The position numbers and the translations under genes are program-made. The notes beneath the pieces are model-generated. The model searched no databases. It was given only the letters and a program-made list of their open reading frames with translations, and was not told the DNA's origin. This document shows positions 46,423-55,156 of a DNA stretch of 64,000 nt, in pieces (the first letter of the stretch is position 1; every line of letters begins with the position of its first letter). Origin of the DNA: Streptomyces sp. NBC_00190 (GTDB lineage Bacteria; Actinomycetota; Actinomycetes; Streptomycetales; Streptomycetaceae); contig NZ_CP108131.1 of NCBI RefSeq assembly GCF_036203305.1, positions 6,138,001 to 6,202,000 of the forward strand, given 5' to 3'.

Positions 46423-47475
46423 TCACCCGGCCCGGTGCGGGGGAACCACCAGGTCGGACGTGATCGCGCGCACCGACGGGGCGCCCGCCAGGGCCATGGA
46501 CTCGGCGAGGCCGGCCCGGTAGGACTCGAAGAGCGAGCGGACCCCCTCGGACCCGCCGGTCGCCAGGGCCCAGAGCACGGGCCGCCCCACCAGGACGGCC
46601 CGCGCGCCGAGGGCCAGCGCCGTCAGTACGTCCGTACCGGTGTGGATCCCGCCGTCGACCAGGACCGGGACGCGGTCGCCGACCGCACGGACCACCTCGG
46701 GCAGGGCCGCGGCCGTGGACACGGAGCGGTCCAGCTGGCGGCCGCCGTGGTTGGACACGATCACGCCCGCCGCTCCCGCGTCCACGCAGGCCGCGGCGTC
46801 GTCCGGCCGCAGAACGCCCTTGACCAGCACGGGGAGACCGGACTCCCGGGCGAGCCGGGCGATCGTCTCCGGGCCGATCGAGGGGTCCTGTTCCCATGAA
46901 CTGCTGCGCGTGTCCAGGCCCACGTCGCGGCTGAGCCGGTCCTGCGCGGACAGCGGCAGCGGCCGCCGGACCCGGGGTTTGGCGGCCACGTACGGGGCGT
47001 CGACGGTCAGCACCAGGGCCCGGGCGCCCGCCGCCGCGGCCCGCTCGACCTGGCTCCGGGTCAGCTTCCCGTCGCGCAGGGCGTACACCTGGAACCACCA
47101 CGGTCCGGCAGCGGCCGCCACGTCCTCCACCTCGCGCGTGGCCCTGGACGAGAGGACCAGCAGCGAGCCGGCCCCGGCCACGCCCCGGGCGGTCGCCACC
47201 TCGCCCTCCGGGTCCGCCATCGAATGGAAGGCGGTCGGGGCGGCGATCACGGGCGAGGCCAGCTCCGTGCCGAGTATCGCGACCGACGTGTCCAGCTCGG
47301 AGACATCGCGCAGTATGCGCGGCTTCAGCCGGTATTCCTGCCAGGCGCGATGGGCCTCGCCGAGGCTGATCTCCTCGCCGGAACCCGCCGCATAGAAGTC
47401 GTAGGCGGCGCGGTCCAGACGATCGCGTGCCGCTTCCTCAAGCTCCGGAACGCTGAGAGTTGTCCGGTTGATCAC
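46423..47475 (-). CDS. FMN-dependent alpha-hydroxyacid oxidase/dehydrogenase
   Basis: A 350-aa TIM-barrel flavoenzyme that oxidises 2-hydroxy acids to 2-oxo acids. The active-site signature is VSNHGGRQLDRS (catalytic His and Arg). Others are YDFYAAGSGEEIS, PVIAAPTAFHSMADPEGE, FQVYALRDG, LVLTVDAPY and VLVDGGIHTGTDVL. It resembles lactate- and hydroxymandelate-oxidase types; the substrate cannot be chosen from sequence. It starts with GTG. It faces the conservon tail-to-tail and lies 100 nt downstream of the five-gene operon on the same strand, so it may or may not belong to it. Confidence 0.88.
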   Translation of the reverse strand: MINRTTLSVPELEEAARDRLDRAAYDFYAAGSGEEISLGEAHRAWQEYRLKPRILRDVSELDTSVAILGTELASPVIAAPTAFHSMADPEGEVATARGVAGAGSLLVLSSRATREVEDVAAAAGPWWFQVYALRDGKLTRSQVERAAAAGARALVLTVDAPYVAAKPRVRRPLPLSAQDRLSRDVGLDTRSSSWEQDPSIGPETIARLARESGLPVLVKGVLRPDDAAACVDAGAAGVIVSNHGGRQLDRSVSTAAALPEVVRAVGDRVPVLVDGGIHTGTDVLTALALGARAVLVGRPVLWALATGGSEGVRSLFESYRAGLAESMALAGAPSVRAITSDLVVPPHRAG

Positions 47476-47575
47476 GTCGTGAATCTCCCTGTCCCTCGGG
47501 TCGGTCAGGGAGATCCTGCCGGAAGTCCTCCCGGCGAACCGCCGTCCGCAGTGACCTCGGCCGAATCCCGGCGGC

Positions 47576-48478
47576 TCACCTGCGCACCGAGCGGAGGTGG
47601 TCCTCCAGGGTCCGGCCCGGGGTCCAGCCGCGGGACCGGGCCCTGCCCGTGTCCAGGACCACCGAGTGGGCGAGCTGGTCCACCGCGTAGCGGCTCAGCG
47701 CCGGTTCGGCGCCGAGGCCCGTGCTCGCCAGGGCCTCCGCGAGCCGGGCCGCCGTACGGGCCACCCCGAGCGGCAGGTGCCGGATCCGGGCCCGTACGCC
47801 GTGGGCCCGCAGGACCTCCCGTACGGCCTCGTCGCGGCCGTACGGCTCGGCGTCCGCCACGTTGTAGGCGCCCGGAGGCCACAGCGCCGCCGCCAGAGCG
47901 GCGTCGGCGAGGTTCTCCACCGCCGTCAGGCTCAGCCGGACGTCCGGCCCCGGCAGCAACAGGGTCCCCGCCCGGACCCGGGACAGCAGCCGGGGCAGCA
48001 ACTGCGTGTCCCCGGGCCCGTAGACGGCCCGCGGCCGCAGCACCACCGCCCCCGCGGCCAGCGCCAGGGCCTCGCCCGCCGCCTTGGTCCTCCCGTACGC
48101 GTTGAGCTGCCCGCCGCGCGGATGGTCCTCGGCGACCAGGCTCCGGTCGTGGCGCGGGTCGTAGACGCTGGCACTGCTCATCCACACCACCGGCCGCCCG
48201 CCCGCCGCCGCGAGCAGCCGCTCCGTACCGTCCACGTTGACCGCGCGCATCGACGCCTCGGCCCGCGAGCCGGGCGCCGGATCTCCCACGGCCGCCGCGC
48301 AGTGCACCACGACCTCCACGCCCGAGAGATCCGGTGCGCCCGACGCGGCGTCCCAGAAGCGGTGCTCGCCCACCGGGCCCGGTCTGCGGCCCAGGCACAC
48401 CACCTGCTCCCCGCCCGCCGCGGCCGCGCGGGCGACGTGCCCGCCGCAGAAGCCGCTGGCGCCCGTGACGGCGATCAC
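47576..48478 (-). CDS. extended SDR: NAD(P)-dependent epimerase/dehydrogenase (OleD-like?)
   Basis: A 300-aa extended short-chain dehydrogenase. The cofactor loop is IAVTGASGFCGGHVARA, the active site has WMSSASVYD and YGRTKAAGE (Tyr and Lys of YxxxK), and the Rossmann core is followed by a substrate domain. It is last in the operon, and its GTG overlaps the P450 stop by 4 nt. In Ole-type hydrocarbon or beta-lactone pathways a similar SDR (OleD) reduces the beta-keto acid made by a thiolase-fold OleA; that role fits the neighbours but is inference. A sugar epimerase linked to the glycosyltransferase is the alternative. Confidence 0.78.
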   Translation of the reverse strand: MIAVTGASGFCGGHVARAAAAGGEQVVCLGRRPGPVGEHRFWDAASGAPDLSGVEVVVHCAAAVGDPAPGSRAEASMRAVNVDGTERLLAAAGGRPVVWMSSASVYDPRHDRSLVAEDHPRGGQLNAYGRTKAAGEALALAAGAVVLRPRAVYGPGDTQLLPRLLSRVRAGTLLLPGPDVRLSLTAVENLADAALAAALWPPGAYNVADAEPYGRDEAVREVLRAHGVRARIRHLPLGVARTAARLAEALASTGLGAEPALSRYAVDQLAHSVVLDTGRARSRGWTPGRTLEDHLRSVRR

Positions 48479-49563
48479 GACGCCGCCCGTACGGTCAGGG
48501 AACGCCAGCCGGGCAGGGCGGCCCGCCGGTCCACCCGGGCCCGGGCCACCACCGGGCGGTACGGGGCCAGCGCCCCGAGGACGTCGGCCAGCTGGACCTG
48601 GGCAAGCCGGGCCCCGGGACAGGCGTGCGATCCGGCCCCGAACACCAGCCGGGCGCTGCCCGGACCGGCCGGCCGCACGGCGTCCGGGTCGCGCCGGTGC
48701 GCCTGGGCGGCGTGCCGGGCCACCAGCAGCAGCCGGTCGCCGCCGCGCACCGGGCAGCCCCCGACCGTCCCGTCCGTCGCGGCCACCCGGGGCAGCAGCG
48801 GCGAGGCCGCGGTGACCCGCAGCAGCTCCTCGGCCAGCACCGGCCGCAGCGCCTCGTCGGCGGCCTGGTCCCACAGGTCCGCGTCGGCGCACCACGCCAC
48901 GGCCCGGGGCAGCGCCGCGACCGTGGTGTTGACGGCGGCGACCGCCACCATCGCGGACAGGGCCCCGTCACCCGCACCGAGCAGCCGTCGCAGCCGCTCC
49001 GCGCAGCGGGCGGCCTCCGCCTCGGCGCCCGGGCGGCGCGGGCCGGGCAGGTGACTGCGTACGGAGGCGGCCGCGGCCTCGCCGGCCGCTTCCGCCAGCT
49101 CCCGCGGATCGGCGGCGGAGCCCAGCAGGGCGCACACCACCGACCCGGCCAGCTCCCGCGCCAGCCCGACGAGGTCCACCTCGGCGCCGCGAGCCAGCGG
49201 CGCGAGGCGGCGTAGGAGCAACGGCCGCCACATCGACCGCAGGTCCTCCACCCCCTCCGCCCCGAGCCCGCCCGCGAGAGCGCGCCGCTCGGCCCGGTGC
49301 TCCCCGCCCTCCTGGTCGAAGAGCACGCCCTCACCGCCCCGCAGCGCGGAGCGCGCGGCACCGCCCGTCGTCCCCGCCGCCGTACGGTCGAGCGGGAGCC
49401 GGGTCAGCGCCTGGCGGTAGGCGTCCGCGTCGTGCACCAGCAGGGTCCGCCCGAGCCGGCGCACGGCCCGCCCGCGCGTGGCGGCGAGCAGGGCGAACAG
49501 CAGCGGATGCGCGCCCAGATAGACCCGCCGGTCGCGCCTGCGGGCCCGCGCCTGCCCCCTCAT
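48475..49563 (-). CDS. cytochrome P450
   Basis: A 362-aa soluble P450, slightly short for the family (about 400). The heme loop is FGAGSHACPGARLA with the Cys ligand. The K-helix ExxR is in AEELLRVTAASPLLPR. The I-helix reads AVAAVNTTVAALP, keeping a Thr but not the usual AGxET, so oxygen activation may differ. It is the fourth gene of the operon; the ATG overlaps the ligase stop by 4 nt. It probably hydroxylates or otherwise oxidises the lipid-like product. Confidence 0.88.
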   Translation of the reverse strand: MRGQARARRRDRRVYLGAHPLLFALLAATRGRAVRRLGRTLLVHDADAYRQALTRLPLDRTAAGTTGGAARSALRGGEGVLFDQEGGEHRAERRALAGGLGAEGVEDLRSMWRPLLLRRLAPLARGAEVDLVGLARELAGSVVCALLGSAADPRELAEAAGEAAAASVRSHLPGPRRPGAEAEAARCAERLRRLLGAGDGALSAMVAVAAVNTTVAALPRAVAWCADADLWDQAADEALRPVLAEELLRVTAASPLLPRVAATDGTVGGCPVRGGDRLLLVARHAAQAHRRDPDAVRPAGPGSARLVFGAGSHACPGARLAQVQLADVLGALAPYRPVVARARVDRRAALPGWRSLTVRAAS

Positions 49564-51035
49564 GCCGACCCGCCCAAGTGTCGGGCCGCCAGGGCCGCCG
49601 TCGCCGCCCGGTCCGGTTTGCGCGAGCGCCCCGACAGCGGGATCCGGGCGAACACCAGCGCGTCGGGACGGGCGGTGCCCATCCGCCGCAGCGGGCCCGA
49701 CAGCGCGGCGCGCAGCGCGGGTTCACGTACCCCGCGTTCCGGCTGCACGACGGCGACGAGCCGCTCGTCCCCCTCGCCCGCCGGGATCCCGACGAGCAGG
49801 GCCAGCTCCACCCCCGGTACGTGGAGGGCGGGTTCGTACAGCCCCGGGTAGATGTTCTCCGCCCGGCGCAGGACCATGTCCTTGGCCCTGCCTGCGAGGA
49901 CGATCCGGCCCGCGCCGTCCAGCCGTGCCCGGTCGCCCGTACGCACCCACGCGTCGGGCTCCTCGCCCAGGTAGCGGTGGCGGGCCGCGGCCCCGGACAG
50001 GAGCAGCTGCCCGTCCGCGTCGGGCTTGGCGGTGACTCCGGGCAGCGGGGCGCCGACCAGGTCGCCCGGGCCGTCGAAGGCGGACTTCTCCCGGGCTTCG
50101 ACCGCGGCGGCCGGGAACAGCTCGGTGAGCGCGTACACCCCCCAGGCCTGCGCCGCGCCCGCCTCCCGCACCCGTTCCAGCAGCCCGGCCCCGGCCGGGG
50201 CCGAGCCCGTCCAGACCCGGCCGTGGAAGCGGGCGCCCGCGCCCAGCGCGTCGCGCAGCACGGGCGGGGTCAGATAGGTGTCCTGGGGCCGCAGCCGGTG
50301 AAGTTGGCGGGCCAGTACCCGGGGGTCGCGGGCCGGGAGGGCGACGGGGGCGCCGCGCGTGAGGGAGGGGACCAGGACGAAGAAGGTGCCGCCGAGGACG
50401 GGCCGGTCCGGGGCGGCGTCGAACAGGGTGTGGACCGTGGCCATCCCGGCGGCCAGGCTCGACCGGGTGTGGACCACGGCGCGCGGCCGGGACGTGGTCC
50501 CGGAGGTGAACACGATCACCGCGTCGCCGTCGTGGTCCCGGTGGACGGGCACGCCCGTACGGGGCGCCGCCAGGTCCAGCGCGGGCGCGCAACCCGGCAG
50601 CCGGGGCCCGACGGTGGCGACCGGACCCAGCTCGGCGAGGTCAGGCAGCGCGAGCCGCGCGCGGCGGGCCAGCGGCCGGGCCCAGCCCGACACTGCCTGC
50701 GCGGCGGCGTCGGCCAGTACCAGCGAGGGCCGGGCCAGGGCGAGCCGGGCGCGCAGCACGTCGGGCCCCGCGCCGGGGTCGAGCACGGCCCCGGCGAGGC
50801 CCAGCCGCCACAGGGCGAGCAGCACGGCCAGGGCCCGCGGCCCGGGCCGGACGGCGACGCCCACGGTGTCCCCGGCGCGCAGTCCGCGCGCGTGCAGGGC
50901 GGCGGCGAACGCGTCGGACAGCTCGGCGAGTTCGCCGCGGGTGGCCCGGACCCGGGAGGTACCCGTACGGGTGGGGGAGAGTACGGCCGGCCGCTCGGGG
51001 CGGCTGCGCAGCGCGTGGTCGAGACGGTCGAGCAT
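49560..51035 (-). CDS. adenylate-forming acid-CoA ligase family protein (OleC-like?)
   Basis: A 491-aa ANL-superfamily enzyme. The ATP loop is VIVFTSGTTSRPRAVVHT (Lys of the usual PK replaced by Arg), followed by GVYALTELFP, WVRTGDRARLD and the hinge region AKDMVLRRAENIYPGLYE; the C-terminal catalytic Lys is in SGRSRKPDRAA. It activates a carboxylic acid as acyl-AMP, for CoA transfer or, in OleC relatives, beta-lactone closure. The ATG overlaps the glycosyltransferase stop by one base (TGATG). Which chemistry applies cannot be told from motifs alone. Confidence 0.83.
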   Translation of the reverse strand: MLDRLDHALRSRPERPAVLSPTRTGTSRVRATRGELAELSDAFAAALHARGLRAGDTVGVAVRPGPRALAVLLALWRLGLAGAVLDPGAGPDVLRARLALARPSLVLADAAAQAVSGWARPLARRARLALPDLAELGPVATVGPRLPGCAPALDLAAPRTGVPVHRDHDGDAVIVFTSGTTSRPRAVVHTRSSLAAGMATVHTLFDAAPDRPVLGGTFFVLVPSLTRGAPVALPARDPRVLARQLHRLRPQDTYLTPPVLRDALGAGARFHGRVWTGSAPAGAGLLERVREAGAAQAWGVYALTELFPAAAVEAREKSAFDGPGDLVGAPLPGVTAKPDADGQLLLSGAAARHRYLGEEPDAWVRTGDRARLDGAGRIVLAGRAKDMVLRRAENIYPGLYEPALHVPGVELALLVGIPAGEGDERLVAVVQPERGVREPALRAALSGPLRRMGTARPDALVFARIPLSGRSRKPDRAATAALAARHLGGSA

Positions 51036-51778
51036 CAGCGGGGATCCGTTCCGTGGCTGCCGCTTCCCTGGTCGAGGTACCAGCGGGCCGTGCCCGCGAT
51101 CCCGTAGGCACGCAGGCGCCGCGTGGAGTTCTCCACGACCATCTGCCGGCAGTGGACGATGCGGTCGGTGTGGCGGCGTACGGCGTTGAGGAAGAGCCGG
51201 TCGGTCGGCGAGGGGCGCCGGGGCATGCCGCCGACCGCCAGGTACAGCTCGGCGGTGATGGCCATGTTGTTCCCGGCGTGCATGCGGTACGGGGCCCGGA
51301 AGCCGTTGCGGCGCGCGTGCCCGGGCCGCAGCCGCCCGAACAGCGCGGCGAGCGCCACGAGCAGGCCGAAACCGGCCCGGCCCAGCGGGCCGTGCTCGTC
51401 GCGCCGGGCGGTGATCCGCCCGCACACCAGCCCGGGGCTCCGGGTGAGGGCGGCCCGCGCGGCGCGCGTCCAGCCGGGGCGGGGCAGGCAGTCGGCGTCC
51501 GTGCGGGCGAGCAGGGCCGCGCCGCGGCCGATCGCGTACCGGAAGCCGGTGTCCACGGCGGAGCCGACCCCCCTCTGCGGCTCCTCGATCACCTCCACCG
51601 GGAACGGCGCGCCCGCCGCGAACTCCCGGGCGATGGCGCCCGTCCGGTCCGCCGAGGCGTTGTCGACGACCAGCAGGGTGAAGTCCCGGTCCCGCTGCGC
51701 GGCCAGGGCCCGCAGGGTCTGCGCGAGGCGGGCCTCCTCCTCGTGCGCGGGCACGACCACCCACATCGGGCTGCTCAC
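51035..51778 (-). CDS. family 2 glycosyltransferase
   Basis: A 247-aa GT-A glycosyltransferase. The N-terminal motif is VVVPAHEEEARLAQTLRAL, then LLVVDNASADRTGAIAREF, the metal motif ARTDADCLPRPGW and NNMAITAELYLAVGGMPR. There is no membrane helix apart from a hydrophobic stretch near GLLVALAALFG. GTG at 51778 overlaps the KAS III stop by 4 nt. It may glycosylate the operon product; its acceptor is unknown. Confidence 0.85.
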   Translation of the reverse strand: MSSPMWVVVPAHEEEARLAQTLRALAAQRDRDFTLLVVDNASADRTGAIAREFAAGAPFPVEVIEEPQRGVGSAVDTGFRYAIGRGAALLARTDADCLPRPGWTRAARAALTRSPGLVCGRITARRDEHGPLGRAGFGLLVALAALFGRLRPGHARRNGFRAPYRMHAGNNMAITAELYLAVGGMPRRPSPTDRLFLNAVRRHTDRIVHCRQMVVENSTRRLRAYGIAGTARWYLDQGSGSHGTDPR

Positions 51779-52797
51779 GACTTCTCCCAGACCATCGTCA
51801 TGATGCTGATCCCGCCGCCGAGGCCCACGAACAACACCCGGTCCCCGGGGTCGAGTTCCGTGAAGACCCGGTCCAGCTGGATCCCGATGCTCGCGCTCGC
51901 GATGTTGCCGAGCTCGGGCACCGTCACCACCAGCTTCCCGGTCGGCACGCCGGTCAGCTCCGCGAACCGCTCCAGATACGGCACCGTCACCTGGTGCACC
52001 AGCACCTTGGCGAAGCCGTCCCAGTCCATCCCCGTCCGGTGCAGCGTCCGGTCGATGACGGCGGTGCCCACCTTCTCGAAGACGCCGCGCAGTTCGTGCC
52101 CGTCGCCGCGGAAGTAGGTGTGCTCGTCCCCGCGCGGGTGCCGCGAGCCGCCGCCCGGGATGCCCCCCACCTCCCAGTGCTCCGAGTGGGTCTCGGTGTC
52201 CACGTCGAGGATCCCGCCCCGCGCCACGGCCTCCACGACCACCGCCGCCCCCGCGTCGCCGAAGGTGTAGCCGGCGAAGCCGCTGCGGAACTCGGCGAAG
52301 TCGGCGGGGTCCTTGCGCACCGCCCGGCTCGGGGTCTCCCCGGTGACCACCAGGGCCCGCCGGGCCCGCCCGGAGAGGACCATCGACCGGGCGAGGTCGA
52401 TCCCGTTCACGAAGCTGTTGCAGGCGTTGGTGACGTCCACGGCATGGGCCCGCGAGCCCAGCTCCGCCTGCACGATGTGCGCGGTGGCGGGCTCCACCAT
52501 GTCGCGGGAGGCGGAGGCGAAGACCAGCAGGTCGATGTCGAGGGGGCACAGGCCGGCGGTGTCCAGGGCCCGGCGGGCAGCTCCCACGGCGAGCGTGGAG
52601 GCGTACACCCCCTCACCGGCGACGCGGCGGGAGAGGATCCCGGTGGCCTGCGTCAGCAGAGTCGGCGGCAGGGTGAGGCCGCTGCGGCGGGCCACCTCCC
52701 GCTGGAGGGAGTCCGAGGACAGGACGTCCTCGGGCAGCAGGCTGCCGACGGCGGTTATCCCGGCGCGCGGCCCTTGGTCACTTGGCTGAAAGGACAT
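51775..52797 (-). CDS. 3-oxoacyl-ACP synthase III-family (KAS III / OleA-like) enzyme
   Basis: A 340-aa thiolase-fold condensing enzyme. The nucleophile is in DVTNACNSFVNG, the His in LVHQVTVPYLERF and the Asn in GNIASASIGIQLD, so the Cys-His-Asn triad of KAS III is complete. Other matches are ASRDMVEPATAHIVQ and FGDAGAAVVVEAV. It probably makes a beta-keto acyl product, by initiation or head-to-head condensation. It is the first gene of the operon; ATG at 52797 was chosen over GTG at 52803. It is divergent from the phospholipase gene across 298 nt. Confidence 0.87.
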   Translation of the reverse strand: MSFQPSDQGPRAGITAVGSLLPEDVLSSDSLQREVARRSGLTLPPTLLTQATGILSRRVAGEGVYASTLAVGAARRALDTAGLCPLDIDLLVFASASRDMVEPATAHIVQAELGSRAHAVDVTNACNSFVNGIDLARSMVLSGRARRALVVTGETPSRAVRKDPADFAEFRSGFAGYTFGDAGAAVVVEAVARGGILDVDTETHSEHWEVGGIPGGGSRHPRGDEHTYFRGDGHELRGVFEKVGTAVIDRTLHRTGMDWDGFAKVLVHQVTVPYLERFAELTGVPTGKLVVTVPELGNIASASIGIQLDRVFTELDPGDRVLFVGLGGGISIMTMVWEKS

Positions 52798-52889
52798 GCC
52801 CACACGATGACAAGCCGCCTTCTCCCGGGCCTGAGTACGGATGCTCAGATCGGCGCACAGGCCGGAATGAGTACCCCGGCCGGCGTTCT

Positions 52890-52917
52890 GCCCCCGAAGT
52901 GCAGTGACTCCGGGGGC
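52890..52917. promoter_or_regulatory. stem-loop in the divergent KAS III - phospholipase region
   Basis: GCCCCCGAAGT and ACTCCGGGGGC form an 11-position stem with one mismatch around GCAGTG. Both neighbours start away from it, so a terminator is not expected. It may be an operator or a leader structure. The rest of the 298-nt region (52798-53095) shows no gene. Confidence 0.5.
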
Positions 52918-53095
52918 TGTTGCGCTGCGAACGGTTCCCCTACCGTCTTCGCCAGACGCGCGGGCCGCCGGCGGTGACCCTTCCGTTCTCCGGCTGTACG
53001 GCCGGGCGTCGGACAGGGATCTCCGTCCGGTACCCCCGGGCCGCTGTCCTTGGGGCGCCCCTCGACACCCCCTTACCCGCAGAGGTCGTCACGCC

Positions 53096-55156
53096 ATGGC
53101 AGAACTCAATCGCCGCAGGTTCCTGCAGATCGCAGGCGGCACCGCCGCCGCCGCGATGCTGAACGAGAGCATCGCGCGGGCCGCGGCCATCCCGGCCCAG
53201 GGAAGCACCGGCACGATCCAGGACATCGAGCACATCGTCGTCCTCATGCAGGAGAACCGGTCCTTCGACCAGTACTTCGGCGCGATGAAGGGCGTACGGG
53301 GCTTCGGCGACCCGCGGCCGGTCCTCCAGGACAACGGAAAGCCCGTTTTCTACCAGTCCAACGGGACAAAGGACATCCTCCCCTTCAACCCGCAGGTGGG
53401 CGACCTGGGGATGCAGTTCGTCGAGGGCCTCAACCACGACTGGGCCGGCGGCCACCAGGCCTACAACAACGGCAAGTACGACAAGTGGGTGCCGGCCAAG
53501 ACGGCCACCACCATGTCGTACATGACCCGGAACGACATCCCGTTCCACTACGCCCTCGCCGACGCCTTCACCGTGTGCGACGCCTACCACTGCTCCTTCA
53601 TCGGTGCCACCGACCCGAACCGCTACTACATGTGGTCCGGCTGCACGGGCAACGACGGAGTGGGCGGCGGGCCGGTCCTCGGCAACCAGGAGGCCGGGTA
53701 CGGCTGGAAGACGTACCCCGAGCGCCTGGAGTCGGCCGGGGTCTCGTGGAAGATCTACCAGGACATCGGCGACGGCCTGAACGCGGCCGGCTCGTGGGGC
53801 TGGATCAGCGACGCCTTCCGCGGCAACTACGGCGACAACTCGCTGCTGTACTTCAACAACTACCGCAACGCCGCGCCCGGCAGCGCCCTGTACGAGAAGG
53901 CCCGCACGGGCACCAACGTCAAGGCGGGCGACGGTTACTTCGACCGGCTGCGCGCCGACGTGACGAACGGCACTCTGCCGCAGGTCTCCTGGATCGCCGC
54001 CCCCGAGGCCTTCAGCGAGCACCCGAACTGGCCGGTGAACTTCGGCGCCTGGTACATCTCGCAGGTCCTGGACGCGCTGACCGCGAACCCGGCGGTGTGG
54101 GCGAAGACCGCCCTGTTCATCACCTACGACGAGAACGACGGCTTCTTCGACCACGTCGTCCCGCCGTACCCGCCCGCCTCCTCGGCCTGGGGCCTGTCCA
54201 CGGCGGACGTGTCCAAGGACCTGTACTCCGGGGGCGGCGGCTACGCGGCCGGCCCGTACGGCCTGGGCCCGCGCGTCCCGATGATCGTGGTCTCCCCGTG
54301 GAGCAAGGGCGGCTACGTCTGCTCCGAGACCTTCGACCACACCTCGGTGATCCGCTTCATGGAGAAGCGCTTCGGCGTGCAGGAGCCCAACATCTCGCCG
54401 TGGCGCCGCGCCGTCTGCGGAGACCTGACCTCGGCCTTCGACTTCAGCCAGGCGGACGCGACCCCCGCCGCCCTGCCCTCCACGGCGGGCTACATCCCGC
54501 CGGACCACAACGCCCACCCGTCCTACCACCCGGTGCCGCCGGCCACGGGCACCCTGCCCAAGCAGGAGGCCGGCTCCAAGCCGACCCGCGCCCTGGGCTA
54601 CAGCCCGTACGTGGATGGCAAGGCCACCGTCTCCACGGGCAAGTTCACCCTGACCTTCGCCAGCGGTTCCGCCCTCGGCGCCCACTTCCACAGCACCTCG
54701 GGCAACCGTACGGACGGCCCCTGGCCCTACACGGTCGAGGCGGGCAAGACCCTCTCGGACACCTGGAGCACCAGCAGCTCCACCGGCAACCAGATCAACC
54801 TCACGGTGTGGGGCCCGAACGGCTTCCTGCGCACCTGGAAGGGCCCGGCGAAGAAGGCCGGTCCCGAGGTCACGGCCCGCCACGTGGACGCCGCCGGCAA
54901 CCTGGCCCTCACCCTGACGAACCCCGGCTCGGCCGCGGTCAACCTCACGGTGACGAACGCCTACGGCGGCGGGGCCCAGACCTTCAGGGTCACGCCCGGT
55001 GCCACGGTCTCCCACACGGTGGACCTGCGCACGGCGGGCCGCTGGTACGACGTCACGGTCGTCTCCGACGCGGACGCCACCTTCCTGCGGCGGTTCGCCG
55101 GCCACGTGGAGACGGGCGCCCCGGGCATCTCCGACCCGGCGATCAAGACCGTCTGA
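53096..55156 (+). CDS. Tat-exported phosphocholine-type phospholipase C
   Basis: A 686-aa secreted enzyme. The twin-arginine signal is NRRRFLQIAGGTAAAAMLNES, cleaved after about residue 35. The phosphoesterase domain has HIVVLMQENRSFDQYFG (with the nucleophile region), GLNHDWAGGHQAYNNGKYD, FTVCDAYHCSFIGATDPNR and ITYDENDGFFDHVVPP. Two Ig-like C-terminal domains (from about residues 500 and 600) complete the Pseudomonas/Mycobacterium PlcC-type architecture. ATG at 53096 follows AGAGGT. It hydrolyses phospholipids such as phosphatidylcholine outside the cell, giving carbon and phosphate. Confidence 0.92.
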   Translation: MAELNRRRFLQIAGGTAAAAMLNESIARAAAIPAQGSTGTIQDIEHIVVLMQENRSFDQYFGAMKGVRGFGDPRPVLQDNGKPVFYQSNGTKDILPFNPQVGDLGMQFVEGLNHDWAGGHQAYNNGKYDKWVPAKTATTMSYMTRNDIPFHYALADAFTVCDAYHCSFIGATDPNRYYMWSGCTGNDGVGGGPVLGNQEAGYGWKTYPERLESAGVSWKIYQDIGDGLNAAGSWGWISDAFRGNYGDNSLLYFNNYRNAAPGSALYEKARTGTNVKAGDGYFDRLRADVTNGTLPQVSWIAAPEAFSEHPNWPVNFGAWYISQVLDALTANPAVWAKTALFITYDENDGFFDHVVPPYPPASSAWGLSTADVSKDLYSGGGGYAAGPYGLGPRVPMIVVSPWSKGGYVCSETFDHTSVIRFMEKRFGVQEPNISPWRRAVCGDLTSAFDFSQADATPAALPSTAGYIPPDHNAHPSYHPVPPATGTLPKQEAGSKPTRALGYSPYVDGKATVSTGKFTLTFASGSALGAHFHSTSGNRTDGPWPYTVEAGKTLSDTWSTSSSTGNQINLTVWGPNGFLRTWKGPAKKAGPEVTARHVDAAGNLALTLTNPGSAAVNLTVTNAYGGGAQTFRVTPGATVSHTVDLRTAGRWYDVTVVSDADATFLRRFAGHVETGAPGISDPAIKTV

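Noticed and set aside
46085..46522. Extra gene across the end of cvnD
   Set aside because: Out-of-frame shadow of the CvnD GTPase with no start signal or recognisable sequence.
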